Source: Anabaena sphaerica FACHB-251
GTDB taxonomy: Bacteria; Cyanobacteriota; Cyanobacteriia; Cyanobacteriales; Nostocaceae
Direction of reading: 5' to 3'
Assembly (NCBI RefSeq): GCF_014696825.1
Contig: NZ_JACJQU010000009.1
Coordinates: 1 to 64,000 of the forward strand
DNA: 64,000 nucleotides
Shown here: positions 1 through 10,370 of the stretch, one piece after another
Position numbering within the stretch: the stretch's first letter is position 1
Layout: every line of letters begins with the position of its first letter
Made by a program: the position numbers and the translations under genes
Notes under the pieces: model-generated
The model's input: the letters and a program-made list of their open reading frames with translations, nothing else
Databases searched by the model: none
Told to the model about the DNA's origin: nothing

Positions 1-100
1 TTCCTGACCAACCTACGAATACGAAGCGATCGCGCTTTAACCAGTCGTCTAGTACGTCAAACCACCCTCTTGAGGGGGCGCGTCCAACTGCGATGGTCAT
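1..100 (-). CDS. psbD: Photosystem II D2 protein, N-terminal part (runs off the window)
   Basis: The first 33 codons of PsbD are present on the minus strand and the gene continues beyond base 1. The translation starts [20 protein letters not shown] and continues into the first transmembrane approach, which is the characteristic D2 N-terminus. D2 binds the photosystem II reaction-centre cofactors together with D1 in the thylakoid membrane. The ATG at 98-100 has a GGAG box about 10 nt upstream (minus strand, 111-114), which fixes the start. It is transcribed divergently from the UPF0367 gene. The Thr after Met is the residue that is usually N-terminal and phosphorylatable in D2 (family knowledge). 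Confidence 0.94.
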   Translation of the reverse strand, partial: MTIAVGRAPSRGWFDVLDDWLKRDRFVFVGWSG

Positions 101-428
101 TAGAAAAAATCTCCAAATGTTTATAAGTACAGGTTTTATCTGTCTATAGATGGCTATGACATAACCGCCTATAAGCAGAAATTTAACCGGGTTGTTAATC
201 CAGTTTACAATTTTTTACGCTCTCTAATCATAATAGGTGCAAATCTCTAATTTTTCCAGGGATGAGGGAAATAATTTCGTCTGTTAGTAACCTGTGAGCC
301 TGCCAGAGCAACGAAACAACGATATAAAACGAAATCTCATAATTATTCCCCCCTTTCACAGTCAACACCGAATCAACCAGGTAACGCTAGAATTAGTCCT
401 ACAATCAGTGAAATGTGATTAATTCTAA
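101..428. other. Divergent intergenic region psbD / UPF0367 gene
   Basis: About 330 bases separating two divergent genes, so promoters for both must lie here. I see the psbD Shine-Dalgarno at the left edge and AT-rich sequence, but no box that I can assign with confidence and no RNA gene or repeat. Confidence 0.5.
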
Positions 429-701
429 ATGTTTACCATCGACTTAAGCATCAAAAATACTGCTTTCCCGATATCAGTACAACGTAAGTCCACTGAAGAT
501 GCGGAAGCTGTTTATCAGCTGATTCTGGCAGCTATGCGCTCTGGCAACCCTGATATTGTGGAACTCAAGTGCGAAGGCAAAACAGAGAAAAAAATTGCTG
601 TCCGCGCTAGTGAAATTTCGGGAGTACAGATTGTACAGAAAGATGGTACAGCCATCGGTGGCACTAGACCACCCGGATTTTTCGCCTTAGCCACTGAGTA
701 A
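429..701 (+). CDS. UPF0367 family conserved cyanobacterial protein
   Basis: A 90-residue soluble protein beginning MFTIDLSIKNTAFPISVQRK. The length, the opening MxTIDL and the internal AVYQLILAAMRSGNP stretch match the small cyanobacterial UPF0367 family, which has no established function. No signal peptide or membrane segment is visible. It ends 13 bases before the ATPase gene and is in the same orientation, so the two are probably co-transcribed; a strong hairpin terminator follows the second gene. The ending GGTRPPGFFALATE is typical for the family as I recall it. The family assignment is fairly secure; any role is unknown. Confidence 0.82.
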   Translation: MFTIDLSIKNTAFPISVQRKSTEDAEAVYQLILAAMRSGNPDIVELKCEGKTEKKIAVRASEISGVQIVQKDGTAIGGTRPPGFFALATE

Positions 702-714
702 CCAAGGTGTAAAA

Positions 715-1392
715 ATGTCGGCAGTAGGCATTGAAGTTAATAATTTAAACTTCTTATGGCCGAATGGGGAGCAAGCAATCAAATCTTGCTCTCTCAAAGT
801 CCCTAAAGGCGAATTTTGGATGCTTTTAGGTACTAATGGCAGTGGAAAATCAACTCTCCTCAGACTGATAGCTGGGTTATTAGCTCCCCAGTCTGGCGAA
901 ATTGGCATTTCACCCCCTGTTGGTTTTGTCTTCCAAAATCCTGATCATCAATTAGTTATGCCAACTGTTGGTGCTGATGTAGCTTTTGGATTGGTGGAAG
1001 AAAAATTACCTCCTGCTATGGTAAGAGCTAGGGTGGAGGAGGCTTTAGGGGCGGTAAATTTGCTGTCTTTACAACGTCGTCCTATCTATGCTCTTTCTGG
1101 TGGACAAAAACAGCGAGTAGCAATTGCTGGTGCGATCGCTCGTCACTGTGAAGTCTTATTATTAGATGAACCCACTGCTTTATTAGATCCAGATAGTCAA
1201 CTAGATTTGGTAGCTAGTGTTCGTCGTTTGGTTAAAAGTCGTGGTATTACGGCTTTGTGGGTAACTCATCGTTTAGATGAGTTAAATTATTGTGATGGCG
1301 CTTTTTTATTAGAAAGAGGTTCTTTAGTCGATGCTGGAGAAGCTGAACGTCTCAAACAGCGACTGATGACAACAAACAAAGAAACCTCCTGA
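715..1392 (+). CDS. ABC transporter ATP-binding protein, ECF/CbiO type
   Basis: A 225-residue stand-alone nucleotide-binding domain. Visible motifs in order are Walker A GTNGSGKS (residues 39-46), a Q-loop in VFQNPDHQ, the ABC signature LSGGQKQR (127-134), Walker B VLLLDEP (147-153) and the H-loop WVTHRL. The short length and the FQNPDHQ/LDP pattern are those of energy-coupling-factor (EcfA/CbiO) ATPases, which energise vitamin or metal uptake with an EcfT permease and an S component. Neither partner is encoded nearby, so the substrate cannot be inferred. The ATG follows an AAGGTG box. It is likely an operon with the UPF0367 gene and is terminated by the hairpin at 1452-1495. Confidence 0.85.
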   Translation: MSAVGIEVNNLNFLWPNGEQAIKSCSLKVPKGEFWMLLGTNGSGKSTLLRLIAGLLAPQSGEIGISPPVGFVFQNPDHQLVMPTVGADVAFGLVEEKLPPAMVRARVEEALGAVNLLSLQRRPIYALSGGQKQRVAIAGAIARHCEVLLLDEPTALLDPDSQLDLVASVRRLVKSRGITALWVTHRLDELNYCDGAFLLERGSLVDAGEAERLKQRLMTTNKETS

Positions 1393-1451
1393 ACAAACCC
1401 AATCTCTGGTTTGGCAATATTCACAAGAAACTTCATCATCAAAAATTAATG

Positions 1452-1495
1452 ACCAGATACCAGAAAACAGTTTGCTGTATAGGTATCTGGTTTTT
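1452..1495 (+). terminator. Rho-independent terminator after the ATPase gene
   Basis: ACCAGATACC (1452-1461) pairs perfectly with GGTATCTGGT (1482-1491) and is followed directly by a T run. This 10-bp stem closes the two-gene unit upstream. The rest of the 333-base gap to the next gene is AT-rich and without other recognisable features. Confidence 0.85.
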
Positions 1496-1725
1496 CAATA
1501 TGGAATTTTGACAACTGAGAAAAATTATTTATTTCTATGGATAAGAACTGCGATAAGCCTTATTCTTAGGGGATTTTTCCAATTTTTGCCTTCTGTCTTA
1601 AGGTTTAGTTCTGCCCTAATGAAGGATTTTTTCTTCTCTGTAGCATAGTGTTACAAGTGTTGCTTCAATTACTATAAGTCTTATGAATGATTTTTGTTAA
1701 CTCTAGATAATTGTGATTAAAAACC

Positions 1726-2274
1726 ATGCCCCGTTCTATCATTCCATCCATTTTGTTAGTGGATGGCTACAACATTATAGGTGCTTGGCCTTGCTTAAAA
1801 AAAACTCGTGATGATGCCGGACTAGAGGCAGCACGGGGGGAATTAGTTGAAGCTATAACCAATTATAGCGCGTTCCAAGGGTATGAAACTCAAATAGTTT
1901 TTGATGCCCAATATCAAAACACCGCCAGCAATAGAGAAACTATTACAGACTTTCTCACAGTTCATTACACAGATTTTGGCCAAACCGCAGACACTTATAT
2001 AGAAAAAGCCTGTGCGGGTTTGCGTCACCAAATCGCACAATGTCTAATTTCTCGCGTCATTGTGGCTACATCAGACCGAGCGCAGCAATTGATGGTTCAG
2101 GGGTATGGTGCTGAATGGTTGTCAGCGCAACAACTATGCGGTGAAGTAGACTCTACGGTCTGTCGGATGCGTCACAGATATCAACCACGCAAACAATCCA
2201 AAAGCAGGTTTTTAGCTAATGCTATTGATGCTAAGGCCAGGCAGAAGTTAGCGCAATTGCGAATGGGATTGTAA
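1726..2274 (+). CDS. NYN-domain (YacP-like) RNase-fold protein
   Basis: A 182-residue protein whose N-terminus SILLVDGYNIIGAWP carries the first acidic residue (Asp13) and Asn16 of the NYN/PIN-like nuclease fold. Further conserved acidic positions appear in IVFDAQYQN and VATSDRAQQ. The family (YacP/DUF901, including the Bacillus Rae1 ribosome-associated endonuclease) is thought to cleave RNA, but the target in cyanobacteria is not known. The C-terminal third is basic (RHRYQPRKQSKSR), suitable for nucleic-acid binding. It stands alone between a terminator and a tRNA gene. Confidence 0.82.
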   Translation: MPRSIIPSILLVDGYNIIGAWPCLKKTRDDAGLEAARGELVEAITNYSAFQGYETQIVFDAQYQNTASNRETITDFLTVHYTDFGQTADTYIEKACAGLRHQIAQCLISRVIVATSDRAQQLMVQGYGAEWLSAQQLCGEVDSTVCRMRHRYQPRKQSKSRFLANAIDAKARQKLAQLRMGL

Positions 2275-2443
2275 CTCAGAGTATCAGGAAATGGCTGGAT
2301 TGCTCTTTTGGAGCGGCTTTGCGCTGGAAAAAATTATATATTTCAGCAGGCTGCAAACTAAATAAAAAACTAAATAAAAAAAAATTTCCAAAGTAGTTGA
2401 CATCATCTGGTTTTAAGTTTAATATAGTAATCGTTGCGAGCGT

Positions 2444-2515
<72 letters not shown>

Positions 2516-2532
2516 TTGAAAAAATAGAGCAT

Positions 2533-2580
2533 AAAGCATGAAGGAAGAAAAAATTTCCGACTTCATGCTTTTGATTTTTA
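2533..2580 (+). terminator. Hairpin terminator after tRNA-Asn
   Basis: AAAGCATGAAG (2533-2543) pairs with CTTCATGCTTT (2561-2571), followed by a T-rich tail. It lies directly downstream of the tRNA. Confidence 0.8.
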
Positions 2581-2723
2581 TACCTACTAAGGTGATGTAG
2601 AAATCGTGATTAAGCATTCGCTGAGTCTAATAACTGTGCTGTAATTTCAATCCGTTCCAGTCCAAAGTTGGGAGTTAGGGAAGCAGCTTTGAAACCATGA
2701 GAGATCATACTACGTAATTTAGA

Positions 2724-2742
2724 AGGAGTCAGGAGTCAGGAG
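2724..2742 (+). repeat. AGGAGTC heptamer repeat (short)
   Basis: Two full copies and one partial copy of AGGAGTC in tandem. It belongs to the short tandemly repeated (STRR-type) heptamers common in Nostocales; the same unit occurs four times at 8400-8427. Confidence 0.85.
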
Positions 2743-4033
2743 AATTGTATAATCAGGAATCAACAGATTCGAGATTCTATAAAAAATATCAAGCATGATG
2801 CTTAAATTCTTATGTATTCTGCATTCTGTACTCTGTATGCTTAATCCTCACAGTATGTACGCAGAAATATTTAGTTATTTGTGAAGACGAATAAAATCGC
2901 TGCATACTATTTCTGTTGCCCATTCCCTGTTACCTCTTCTAACTAGATAATTGATTTTACATATAGCAACCGCCAAGGTGATTAGGACATCAACAGATCA
3001 TGAAACTCCTTTCACAACAGAGCTTTACTCCTAACTCCTGACTCCTGCTATACTTCTCACTTCATAACCTTAATTATAAAAGTAGCTAATTTCACAAATC
3101 CTATTCGATAAAATGTTTACCTAAATTGCATCTGATGACCGCTAAATCATGCCCATTAAAGATAGTAAGAATAATATTTATATAGGAGAAAAAAATATTT
3201 TTTTGAACCTTATAAAAAACTGATATCTATGTTATTGTGAGGATAGGAATCAAAAACATAAAAGTTCAAAAGACTTCAAGTAGAAACTGAGGTAATCTCA
3301 ACTAAGTTCTTTTGTTCTGGTAAATCCACTTCAAATTGTTTATCTTTTCTTTATGTCAAGATAAAACCAGATGAATTAGAAGAGTTACCCTCGTAACAAC
3401 TTGAAGTCAATCAGAATTCCTTTGAGTATGTGCCACTAAGAATTGGCTAACGAGATAACATTATCTATCAGATGATATTAACCTTGGAGTTTGGGAAGAA
3501 AGACTCTTTGAGGCTGTCTGGTACATATATAGTCATCAGAACTGTTAGCGACTTAGCATAAGTAAGAAAAAGTATTCTTAACCGTGAATTATGATCACAA
3601 TGGGATTTATCCTCCTGTGTCAATCACGGTGAGATTTATTGATTCTGAAAAATATCTAAAAGTAACATCAATATCGCAATTTTCCAGAACTTAGGAAAAT
3701 CTTTTGCTGGACTGGAAATGAGAATTTTTTGACCGCAATAACCCAAGCAAAATCGCAGAAATGGTAGCAATCATTGAGAGTGAAATGCAATGTTAGTTGA
3801 TTGGGTGGTTCAGGGGGAAAATCTGCTCAAAGGTGAATCCCTATTGTAACCACTCTCCAAGATTAAACATCCTCAGAGGATGCCGTAACAACAAGCGATC
3901 ATGCCGAATTTAAGCTGTTGAATACTTCTTGATTAGGAGATGTGGATTTCTTCTAAATAAATTTCCAGTATCCATTTCTTGTTTTCCTAAAAAAGTTGAA
4001 TGTGCGTTTGGTAGTGCCTTTAGTATGCCTTAA

Positions 4034-5026
<993 letters not shown>

Positions 5027-5052
5027 TACCAACAAGTAATTAAGGCTTGACT

Positions 5053-5083
5053 TTGGGGAGGGTTACTCCCACCCTTTCCCCAA
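5053..5083 (+). terminator. Hairpin downstream of nifH
   Basis: TTGGGG...CCCCAA with an inner GGGT/ACCC stem, 27 bases after the nifH stop. It lacks a strong T tail, so it could be a processing or stabilising stem as well as a terminator. Confidence 0.6.
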
Positions 5084-5098
5084 TTTATAGAGTCAAAA

Positions 5099-5132
5099 AG
5101 ATGTGAAAATTCAAATCTGTTTTTTCACATCT
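5099..5132. terminator. Second hairpin between nifH and nblA
   Basis: AGATGTGAAAA (5099-5109) pairs perfectly with TTTTCACATCT (5122-5132). It sits between convergent nifH and nblA, with A/T runs on both arms, so it can act for either strand. Confidence 0.75.
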
Positions 5133-5235
5133 AATTTGCATTATTTAGGGGAGCATTATTTAGGCAAAATAACTGCATCATCAGAGTTATATGCTATTCA
5201 TGTATGCAAATTAGAAGCCTTTTTGCTTTCCTGTT

Positions 5236-5433
5236 TTAACCAGATATGCTTCCTGAATCTAGTTTCCATTCATGCTTGAGTAGTTGCTGGTAGCTTGTTT
5301 CCTGAATCATCATCTGTTCGTACAGCTTGAGTAGAAATACCTGAGCTTGTTCACGAGACATTTGCTGTACTTGATCACCAAAAATTCTGAGGCTAAATTC
5401 TTGCTCTAAAGATAATTTTATGGGCTGATTCAT
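5236..5433 (-). CDS. nblA: NblA-family phycobilisome degradation protein
   Basis: A 65-residue protein opening MNQPIKLSLEQEFSLRIF and containing VQQMSREQAQVFLLKLYEQM and YQQLLKHEW, the full conserved core of NblA. NblA is a small alpha-helical adaptor that bridges phycobiliproteins to the Clp protease so that phycobilisomes are dismantled during nitrogen or other nutrient starvation and in heterocysts. The length is standard for the family. AGGAG lies 6 bases before the ATG. It is transcribed convergently toward nifH; I could not find a convincing NtcA box upstream. Confidence 0.93.
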   Translation of the reverse strand: MNQPIKLSLEQEFSLRIFGDQVQQMSREQAQVFLLKLYEQMMIQETSYQQLLKHEWKLDSGSISG

Positions 5434-5631
5434 CGCTGGCTCCTATGCCCAATTGGGGCAAAAATAAAGGGTCAATACTGGCTATCTAAGTTTTGAGCAG
5501 TCATACACCCATTGAGTTTGAGGGCATTCCCTTATTGAGGGGTGTAGCGCATGAATTTGATTTTTCACGAAGTTATGTTAACAAGTATAACGAATTATTT
5601 ACAATTCTGACGTGATGGGAGTCAGATAAAC

Positions 5632-5808
5632 ATGAAAAAAGATGACCAACTAGTGATACACCACGTTAGTCCTGAAGTGAGACAGTTGATAAAGCTTTAT
5701 GCGGCTGTTAATGACTGTACACAGGCAGAGATGTTGGAGCGTATTGTTTTGGAGTGGCACGCGCAACAAAGCCTAAGTGAAAGACCTCCAGGTAATGAGG
5801 ATGAATAG
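5632..5808 (+). CDS. Small hypothetical protein (58 aa), possibly ribbon-helix-helix
   Basis: The frame encodes 58 residues beginning MKKDDQLVIHHVSPEVRQL with a helical middle (LIKLYAAVNDCTQAEMLERI) and an acidic end. A short beta-like segment followed by two helices is the pattern of small ribbon-helix-helix DNA-binding proteins, but no diagnostic motif confirms this. It lies alone between nblA (divergent) and the M56 peptidase gene (convergent). No strong Shine-Dalgarno is visible, only GGGAG about 14 bases upstream. Confidence 0.5.
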   Translation: MKKDDQLVIHHVSPEVRQLIKLYAAVNDCTQAEMLERIVLEWHAQQSLSERPPGNEDE

Positions 5809-5858
5809 GTTTATTCACACTGCCTAATCTCCCCACTATTCCGTGAAGGAGAAATAAT

Positions 5859-6698
5859 TCAAGTATGAAAAACTACTGTGAGCAAGGGTAGAAAAGCAAA
5901 TAGAAAGATATGCCAGGACTGTAATTGAGCTTCTGAAGTTGGTTCTGGTGGTGTTAATAAAGCGTCTATTCTTTGTTCCAACCGATCAACCCCAGAAGAA
6001 CCCAACGCTGCACAGCAAACTTCCGATGCTAGGGGTTGACTACTCACTACTAATAACAAAGATTCGGCTAATACCAACGGATCTACTTGGGATGCTGCAT
6101 AACTATCAGCCCGTAATTCTCGCAACATTAACAATTCTTGCCATAAAGGTTCTGTATTGGGCAACCAAGCGGTGCAGGAACGCACCCAACCCAGCCAAAA
6201 GAACCAGAATGTATCCCTGTATTGATAATGCCCTTGCTCATGTGCCAAGACGCTTTCTAGGTGGTCTGGGGAGAGAGTTTCTAGTAATCCTTGACTAACT
6301 ACTAGTTCTGGTTGCCAAAAACCCATTTGACCTGCAAATAAAGCCTCAGTTTCTAGGAGTCGGACTTGTTTACCAGCTAGATTTATTTGTGGACATTCAT
6401 GGGCTGATTTGACAGATTTCCAACCTTGGAAAGCCAGCTTAATGCCCAGGATATTAAAAAAGCCCAGGAAAATTAATGCTAGTAGATAACTGAAGGAATC
6501 TGTATACATTCCTCCCATTTTCCCTTGTGTACCCATGCAGACAACTGCTGTTGCCGTCATGAAAATGAGTAGGGGGGGAAAGAGGAATAAAAATAGCGAT
6601 CGCTCCCACCGCAAATGCCAATTACCTTGGGGTATGTTGGCGAAATATCTTAAGCTGTAGGCAATGGTTACAGCAGTGAGGATCATGAGTAGATGCAT
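5859..6698 (-). CDS. M56-family (BlaR1-type) membrane zinc metallopeptidase
   Basis: A 279-residue protein with hydrophobic segments near residues 1-20, 33-57 and 70-90 and at the extreme C-terminus, and a zinc-binding HEQGH motif at 153-157 (VLAHEQGHYQYRD). This is the peptidase module of BlaR1/MecR1 without the penicillin-binding sensor. Its start lies 4 bases after the stop of the BlaI-type repressor gene, the classical partner, so the pair forms an operon: on a membrane signal the peptidase is thought to lead to repressor inactivation. No beta-lactamase or PBP gene is adjacent, so the stimulus is unknown. Confidence 0.85.
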   Translation of the reverse strand: MHLLMILTAVTIAYSLRYFANIPQGNWHLRWERSLFLFLFPPLLIFMTATAVVCMGTQGKMGGMYTDSFSYLLALIFLGFFNILGIKLAFQGWKSVKSAHECPQINLAGKQVRLLETEALFAGQMGFWQPELVVSQGLLETLSPDHLESVLAHEQGHYQYRDTFWFFWLGWVRSCTAWLPNTEPLWQELLMLRELRADSYAASQVDPLVLAESLLLVVSSQPLASEVCCAALGSSGVDRLEQRIDALLTPPEPTSEAQLQSWHIFLFAFLPLLTVVFHT

Positions 6699-6702
6699 AA
6701 TT

Positions 6703-7122
6703 CTATTTTTCTCCTCTGGCTTCCCGTGCGGCTTGAATGCGTTTAGCGATCGCTTCTATTTGTTCACTAGCAGCTTCATCTAAACTATCTGCAAAGGCAG
6801 CCACAACATCGGGATTTCCCACTGCTAAAAATCGCTGTAATTGATCATGGGCTTTAATCATTTCTGCTTGTTTCTTAGTCAGCAATGGCCGCCAATAAAA
6901 TGCTTTTCCCTGTTTATCGCAAGCTAACCAGCCTTTTTCTGTGAGACGACGCAAAACGGTGGTAACGGAAGTATAAGCTAATTCGCGGTTAGGATCTGTC
7001 AGAATGCGATCGTGTACATCTTTGACTGTTGCTGAACTCAGTTCCCAGACAATACTCAAAATTTCTGCTTCTAAAGGACCAACAGATAGTTGTTTAGGAC
7101 GGTAATCTGGTAATGGAGCCAT
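6703..7122 (-). CDS. BlaI/MecI/CopY-family transcriptional repressor
   Basis: A 139-residue winged-helix protein. The core LEAEILSIVWELSSATVKDV followed by AYTSVTTVLRRLTEKGWL is the recognition and wing region of the BlaI/MecI family, with a helical dimerisation tail. It is the first gene of the two-gene unit with the M56 peptidase. Repressors of this family bind dyads in their own promoter and are released by proteolysis. I did not find a clear TACA/TGTA dyad upstream, so the operator is unassigned. Confidence 0.87.
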   Translation of the reverse strand: MAPLPDYRPKQLSVGPLEAEILSIVWELSSATVKDVHDRILTDPNRELAYTSVTTVLRRLTEKGWLACDKQGKAFYWRPLLTKKQAEMIKAHDQLQRFLAVGNPDVVAAFADSLDEAASEQIEAIAKRIQAAREARGEK

Positions 7123-7652
7123 GTTGATAATTTTGGTGGGGATGTTCTCTATATTTTTAGGTTACAAGCTGATCGTCGCTTTGCTTCAATTAAAAATGCA
7201 AAATTAAACATTACAAAACGGAACTTTTGGAGCATATTCTTAAGCGAATTGTGAACGTATCCCTTCGGGAGCCGTAGGCTCTAGCATCTTAGAGGATTTT
7301 TCACTACACTATGGCTATAGCTTGCGTGACGACGTAGGAGTCATAGGCCACTTAGGACGGTAATCAGTAATAGGTGAGAAAATACACATCCTAAATCTTG
7401 TAAATCCCCAAATCCTGGAAATCAAGATATGGCTTGCGCCACGCTACGCTATTAGACCATTCCCTGCTTTTTCTATCTTTTCGATTAGAAGAACTAATAC
7501 CAAGCCTGAAAGTTTAAAACCTTGCTCAATAAGCTTTGTAGAATTTCTTAGTATTTTTGTATTAATGAAGATATAGAGTTTAGTATAGCCAGTTGGTGAC
7601 ATGAAGTAGGTAAAATATAACCGCAGTAGTATAGAGCAGGTATATCTAGCCC
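7123..7652. other. Intergenic region with dispersed repeat debris
   Basis: A divergent region between blaI and comB. It contains repeat-type sequence at 7258-7345 (GC-rich pieces such as CCCTTCGGGAGCC and CGTGACGACGTAGGAGTCAT) and CCACGCTACGCTA at 7439-7451, which recurs at 28005-28017. A degenerate copy of the 'aatcctg' repeat lies near 7388-7425. No gene is supported. Confidence 0.55.
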
Positions 7653-8393
7653 GTGAAGATATTTGTATATCATACTCCAGAATTAACCCCAACTGATGAA
7701 GCGCCAGAATGCGCGATCGCCGTCGATGTCCTGCGAGCCACTAGCACAATGGCGACAGTTTTAGCGGCTGGAGGCGAGGCTGTGCAAGTCTTCAGCGATT
7801 TAGACCTACTAATGGAAGTTAGCGATAAATGGCCTGCCGAAAAACGATTACGGGCTGGAGAAAGAGGGGGTGGTAAGGTAGCGGGCTTTGAGTTGGGTAA
7901 CTCTCCCCTAGATTGCACCGCAGAACTGGTACAAGGAAAACGGTTATTCATTAGTACCACTAATGGTACTCGCGCCTTACAACGGATACAAGATGCCCCG
8001 ATTGTCCTCGCAGCTGCTTTAATCAATCGGGCTGCGGTGGTGCAGTTTCTCCTAGAAAAACAACCAGAAACAGTCTGGATTGTTGGTTCTGGCTGGGAAG
8101 GCAGTTTTTCTCTAGAAGATACCGTTTGTGCGGGTGCGATCGCTCACAGCATTTGGCAACAAACTAATTCTCCCTTAGAAGAATTAGCTGGTAATGATGA
8201 AGTCAGCAGTGCGATCGCTCTTTATTCTCAGTGGCAAAATGACTTATTGGGATTATTCCACCAAGCTAGTCATGGTCAGCGATTATTACGCCTGAAATGT
8301 TTAGAAGATTTAAAATATTGTTCCCAAACTGATATTTTAGATGTTTTACCGATTCAGCAAGAACCCGGTGTTTTAAAAAGTCAGAATAAATAA
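7653..8393 (+). CDS. comB: 2-phosphosulfolactate phosphatase family protein
   Basis: A 246-residue protein of the ComB family. Conserved stretches are [20 protein letters not shown] near the N-terminus, [18 protein letters not shown], and [10 protein letters not shown]. In archaea ComB dephosphorylates 2-phosphosulfolactate in coenzyme M biosynthesis; cyanobacteria have the family but not that coenzyme, so the physiological substrate here is uncertain. The start is GTG at 7653; an ATG alternative with better spacing is not available upstream. It is a single gene followed by a heptamer repeat. Confidence 0.85.
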   Translation: MKIFVYHTPELTPTDEAPECAIAVDVLRATSTMATVLAAGGEAVQVFSDLDLLMEVSDKWPAEKRLRAGERGGGKVAGFELGNSPLDCTAELVQGKRLFISTTNGTRALQRIQDAPIVLAAALINRAAVVQFLLEKQPETVWIVGSGWEGSFSLEDTVCAGAIAHSIWQQTNSPLEELAGNDEVSSAIALYSQWQNDLLGLFHQASHGQRLLRLKCLEDLKYCSQTDILDVLPIQQEPGVLKSQNK

Positions 8394-8399
8394 TTAAAA

Positions 8400-8427
8400 A
8401 GGAGTCAGGAGTCAGGAGTCAGGAGTC
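8400..8427 (+). repeat. AGGAGTC heptamer, four perfect tandem copies
   Basis: Four exact copies of AGGAGTC between the convergent comB and M61 peptidase genes; STRR-type repeat, same unit as 2724-2742. Confidence 0.92.
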
Positions 8428-8469
8428 AAAATTAATATTTCTCCCCGTCTCCTCATCTCCTCTGAACCC

Positions 8470-10254
8470 TTACTTAATTGTCGATAATGATATACCTAAC
8501 CAACCTAAAAAGTTTTCTTGCTGAGTAGAATTAGGATTTTCTACTGGACGCAACTGATATTTATGAGGATGTTGTTTTCCTAAAATAACAGAATAGTTAC
8601 GCAGTTCGTCTTGGTGAAAAACAGTGATTTGGATAGAATCATTTGGTTGATAATCCTGCAAACGTTCACTTAACTGATTTGTTCCTACTTTGATTCCATC
8701 AAGAGCTAATAGCTCATCCCCAGCATCAATTCCTGCTGTCTTCGCAGGTGAATTCATCTCCACAAATTTAATTATCTCTCGTCCATTTTCAGTTTTTATC
8801 CTCACACCTAAATAAGGTTCTTGCTCACATTCTTCTACCAATTGCAACCCAAAAGGTTCTAAATAATCATTAAATGGTAAATCATCGAGTCCATCAATGT
8901 AGCGTTTAAAGAAATCAGATAAATCTATTCCAGCTACCAATTCAATCACATCCTGTAATTGTTCTGGAGTATAACCAATTTCTGATTTACCAAATTGCTC
9001 CCACATTTTCACCATCACATCATCTAGAGAACGCTGATTACTATGACGAAAGCGAATTAACAAATCCAGTAACAGTGATAACATTTCTCCTTTTAAATAG
9101 TAAGAAATTTGGGAATTGCCACTATTAGCATCTGGACGATATAGCTTAATCCAAGCGTCAACACTAGATTCAGAAAGTGTTTGTACCATCCTCCCTGGGG
9201 TTTTTAGATATTTGGTGATTTCTTGATTCAAATGATTAAAATATGATTTAACATCATAAATTCCTGCCCGGAAAGGAATTACCAAATCATAGTAACTTGT
9301 GGTTCCCTCACAAAACCAGAGAGATGGCGTATAGTTTTCTTGATCGTAATCAAAAACCTCCAACGCTTTGGGGCGAATTCGCTTAACGTTCCACAAGTGA
9401 AAAAACTCATGTGCTACTAATTGAATAAATCGTTCATACTTATCTTGAAGACGAAATCCAAACCGATGATAAATTAATGAACAGGAATTTTTATGTTCTA
9501 ATCCGCCATAAGCTTGGTTAAATAAATGCAGTATAAACACATATCTTTGATATGGTAAACCACCAAACATTTGTGCTTCAAACTCAATAATTTTCTGAAA
9601 GTCCTCTAGCAGTTTTTGGGGTTGATAGTTTCCCTGTCCCCAGACTGCTAATTCATGAGGTTTTCCTAATACCTCAAAGTGAAATAATTGATGGCTACCA
9701 ATTTCAAAAGGAGTATCAACAAGAGTATCAAAATCCGCAGCTAAGAAGGTATTGGCTTCTTCAGTAACTGCTGGTAAACCTGTTGTTACCTGCCATTCTG
9801 GGTGTGGTGAGACGATGGTAATATGAATTGGTTGTTCTTCCCAGCCGGGGATTCTCAAAAACAGGGCTGCACCGTTAAAATAACCGTGAGTAGCATCTAA
9901 ATGATTGGTGCGTACTGATAGCTCATTGGCAAAAACGCGGTAACGCAGGATAATTTCAGAAACATTACCTTTTTCTACCTGCCAGTGATTTTTACTGATT
10001 TTCCGCCACGACAAAGGTTCAGATCCGGCAAAGGCAGCAAAATCTTGTAAATTCTTGGCGTATTCTCGCACCAAGTATGATCCTGGTGTCCATACTGGCA
10101 TTTTCAAATCAAGAATTGGCAATGGGTAGTTTACAAGGTGTAAAGTCACCTCAAACAGATGAGTTTCTGGTTGGGGCATTGCTACCCAGTAGTGAATTGA
10201 CGAATAAAGTTCCTGAACTTGAGTGTCGGAACGAGTTGCTATTGCTTGATTCAT
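8470..10254 (-). CDS. M61-family metallopeptidase with PDZ domain
   Basis: A 594-residue protein. The N-terminal half is a beta-rich domain with MPVWTPGSYLVREYAKNL, a hallmark of M61 glycyl-aminopeptidases. The zinc site HEFFH lies at 282-286 in VAHEFFHLWNVKR, and a PDZ domain covers roughly 480-560 (EPYLGVRIKTE through SPAKTAGIDAGDELLALDG). No signal peptide is apparent, so it is probably cytoplasmic. M61 enzymes release N-terminal Gly or Ala from peptides; the exact role in cyanobacteria is unknown. It is monocistronic between a repeat and the Crp-type gene. Confidence 0.88.
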   Translation of the reverse strand: MNQAIATRSDTQVQELYSSIHYWVAMPQPETHLFEVTLHLVNYPLPILDLKMPVWTPGSYLVREYAKNLQDFAAFAGSEPLSWRKISKNHWQVEKGNVSEIILRYRVFANELSVRTNHLDATHGYFNGAALFLRIPGWEEQPIHITIVSPHPEWQVTTGLPAVTEEANTFLAADFDTLVDTPFEIGSHQLFHFEVLGKPHELAVWGQGNYQPQKLLEDFQKIIEFEAQMFGGLPYQRYVFILHLFNQAYGGLEHKNSCSLIYHRFGFRLQDKYERFIQLVAHEFFHLWNVKRIRPKALEVFDYDQENYTPSLWFCEGTTSYYDLVIPFRAGIYDVKSYFNHLNQEITKYLKTPGRMVQTLSESSVDAWIKLYRPDANSGNSQISYYLKGEMLSLLLDLLIRFRHSNQRSLDDVMVKMWEQFGKSEIGYTPEQLQDVIELVAGIDLSDFFKRYIDGLDDLPFNDYLEPFGLQLVEECEQEPYLGVRIKTENGREIIKFVEMNSPAKTAGIDAGDELLALDGIKVGTNQLSERLQDYQPNDSIQITVFHQDELRNYSVILGKQHPHKYQLRPVENPNSTQQENFLGWLGISLSTIK

Positions 10255-10370
10255 CTTGTCTGCTGAGTCTAGGGTTATTAGTCCATAGTTAACAGTTCAT
10301 AAATAATAGTCAATAGTCAATATTCGGTTAACGCCTGGTTTCTCAGCACTCAGTATAAATTCAGTGAAAA

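Noticed and set aside
3583-3597. GTGA...TCAC near 3590 as a CRP site
   Set aside because: The spacer is 7 bases, one too many for the CRP consensus.
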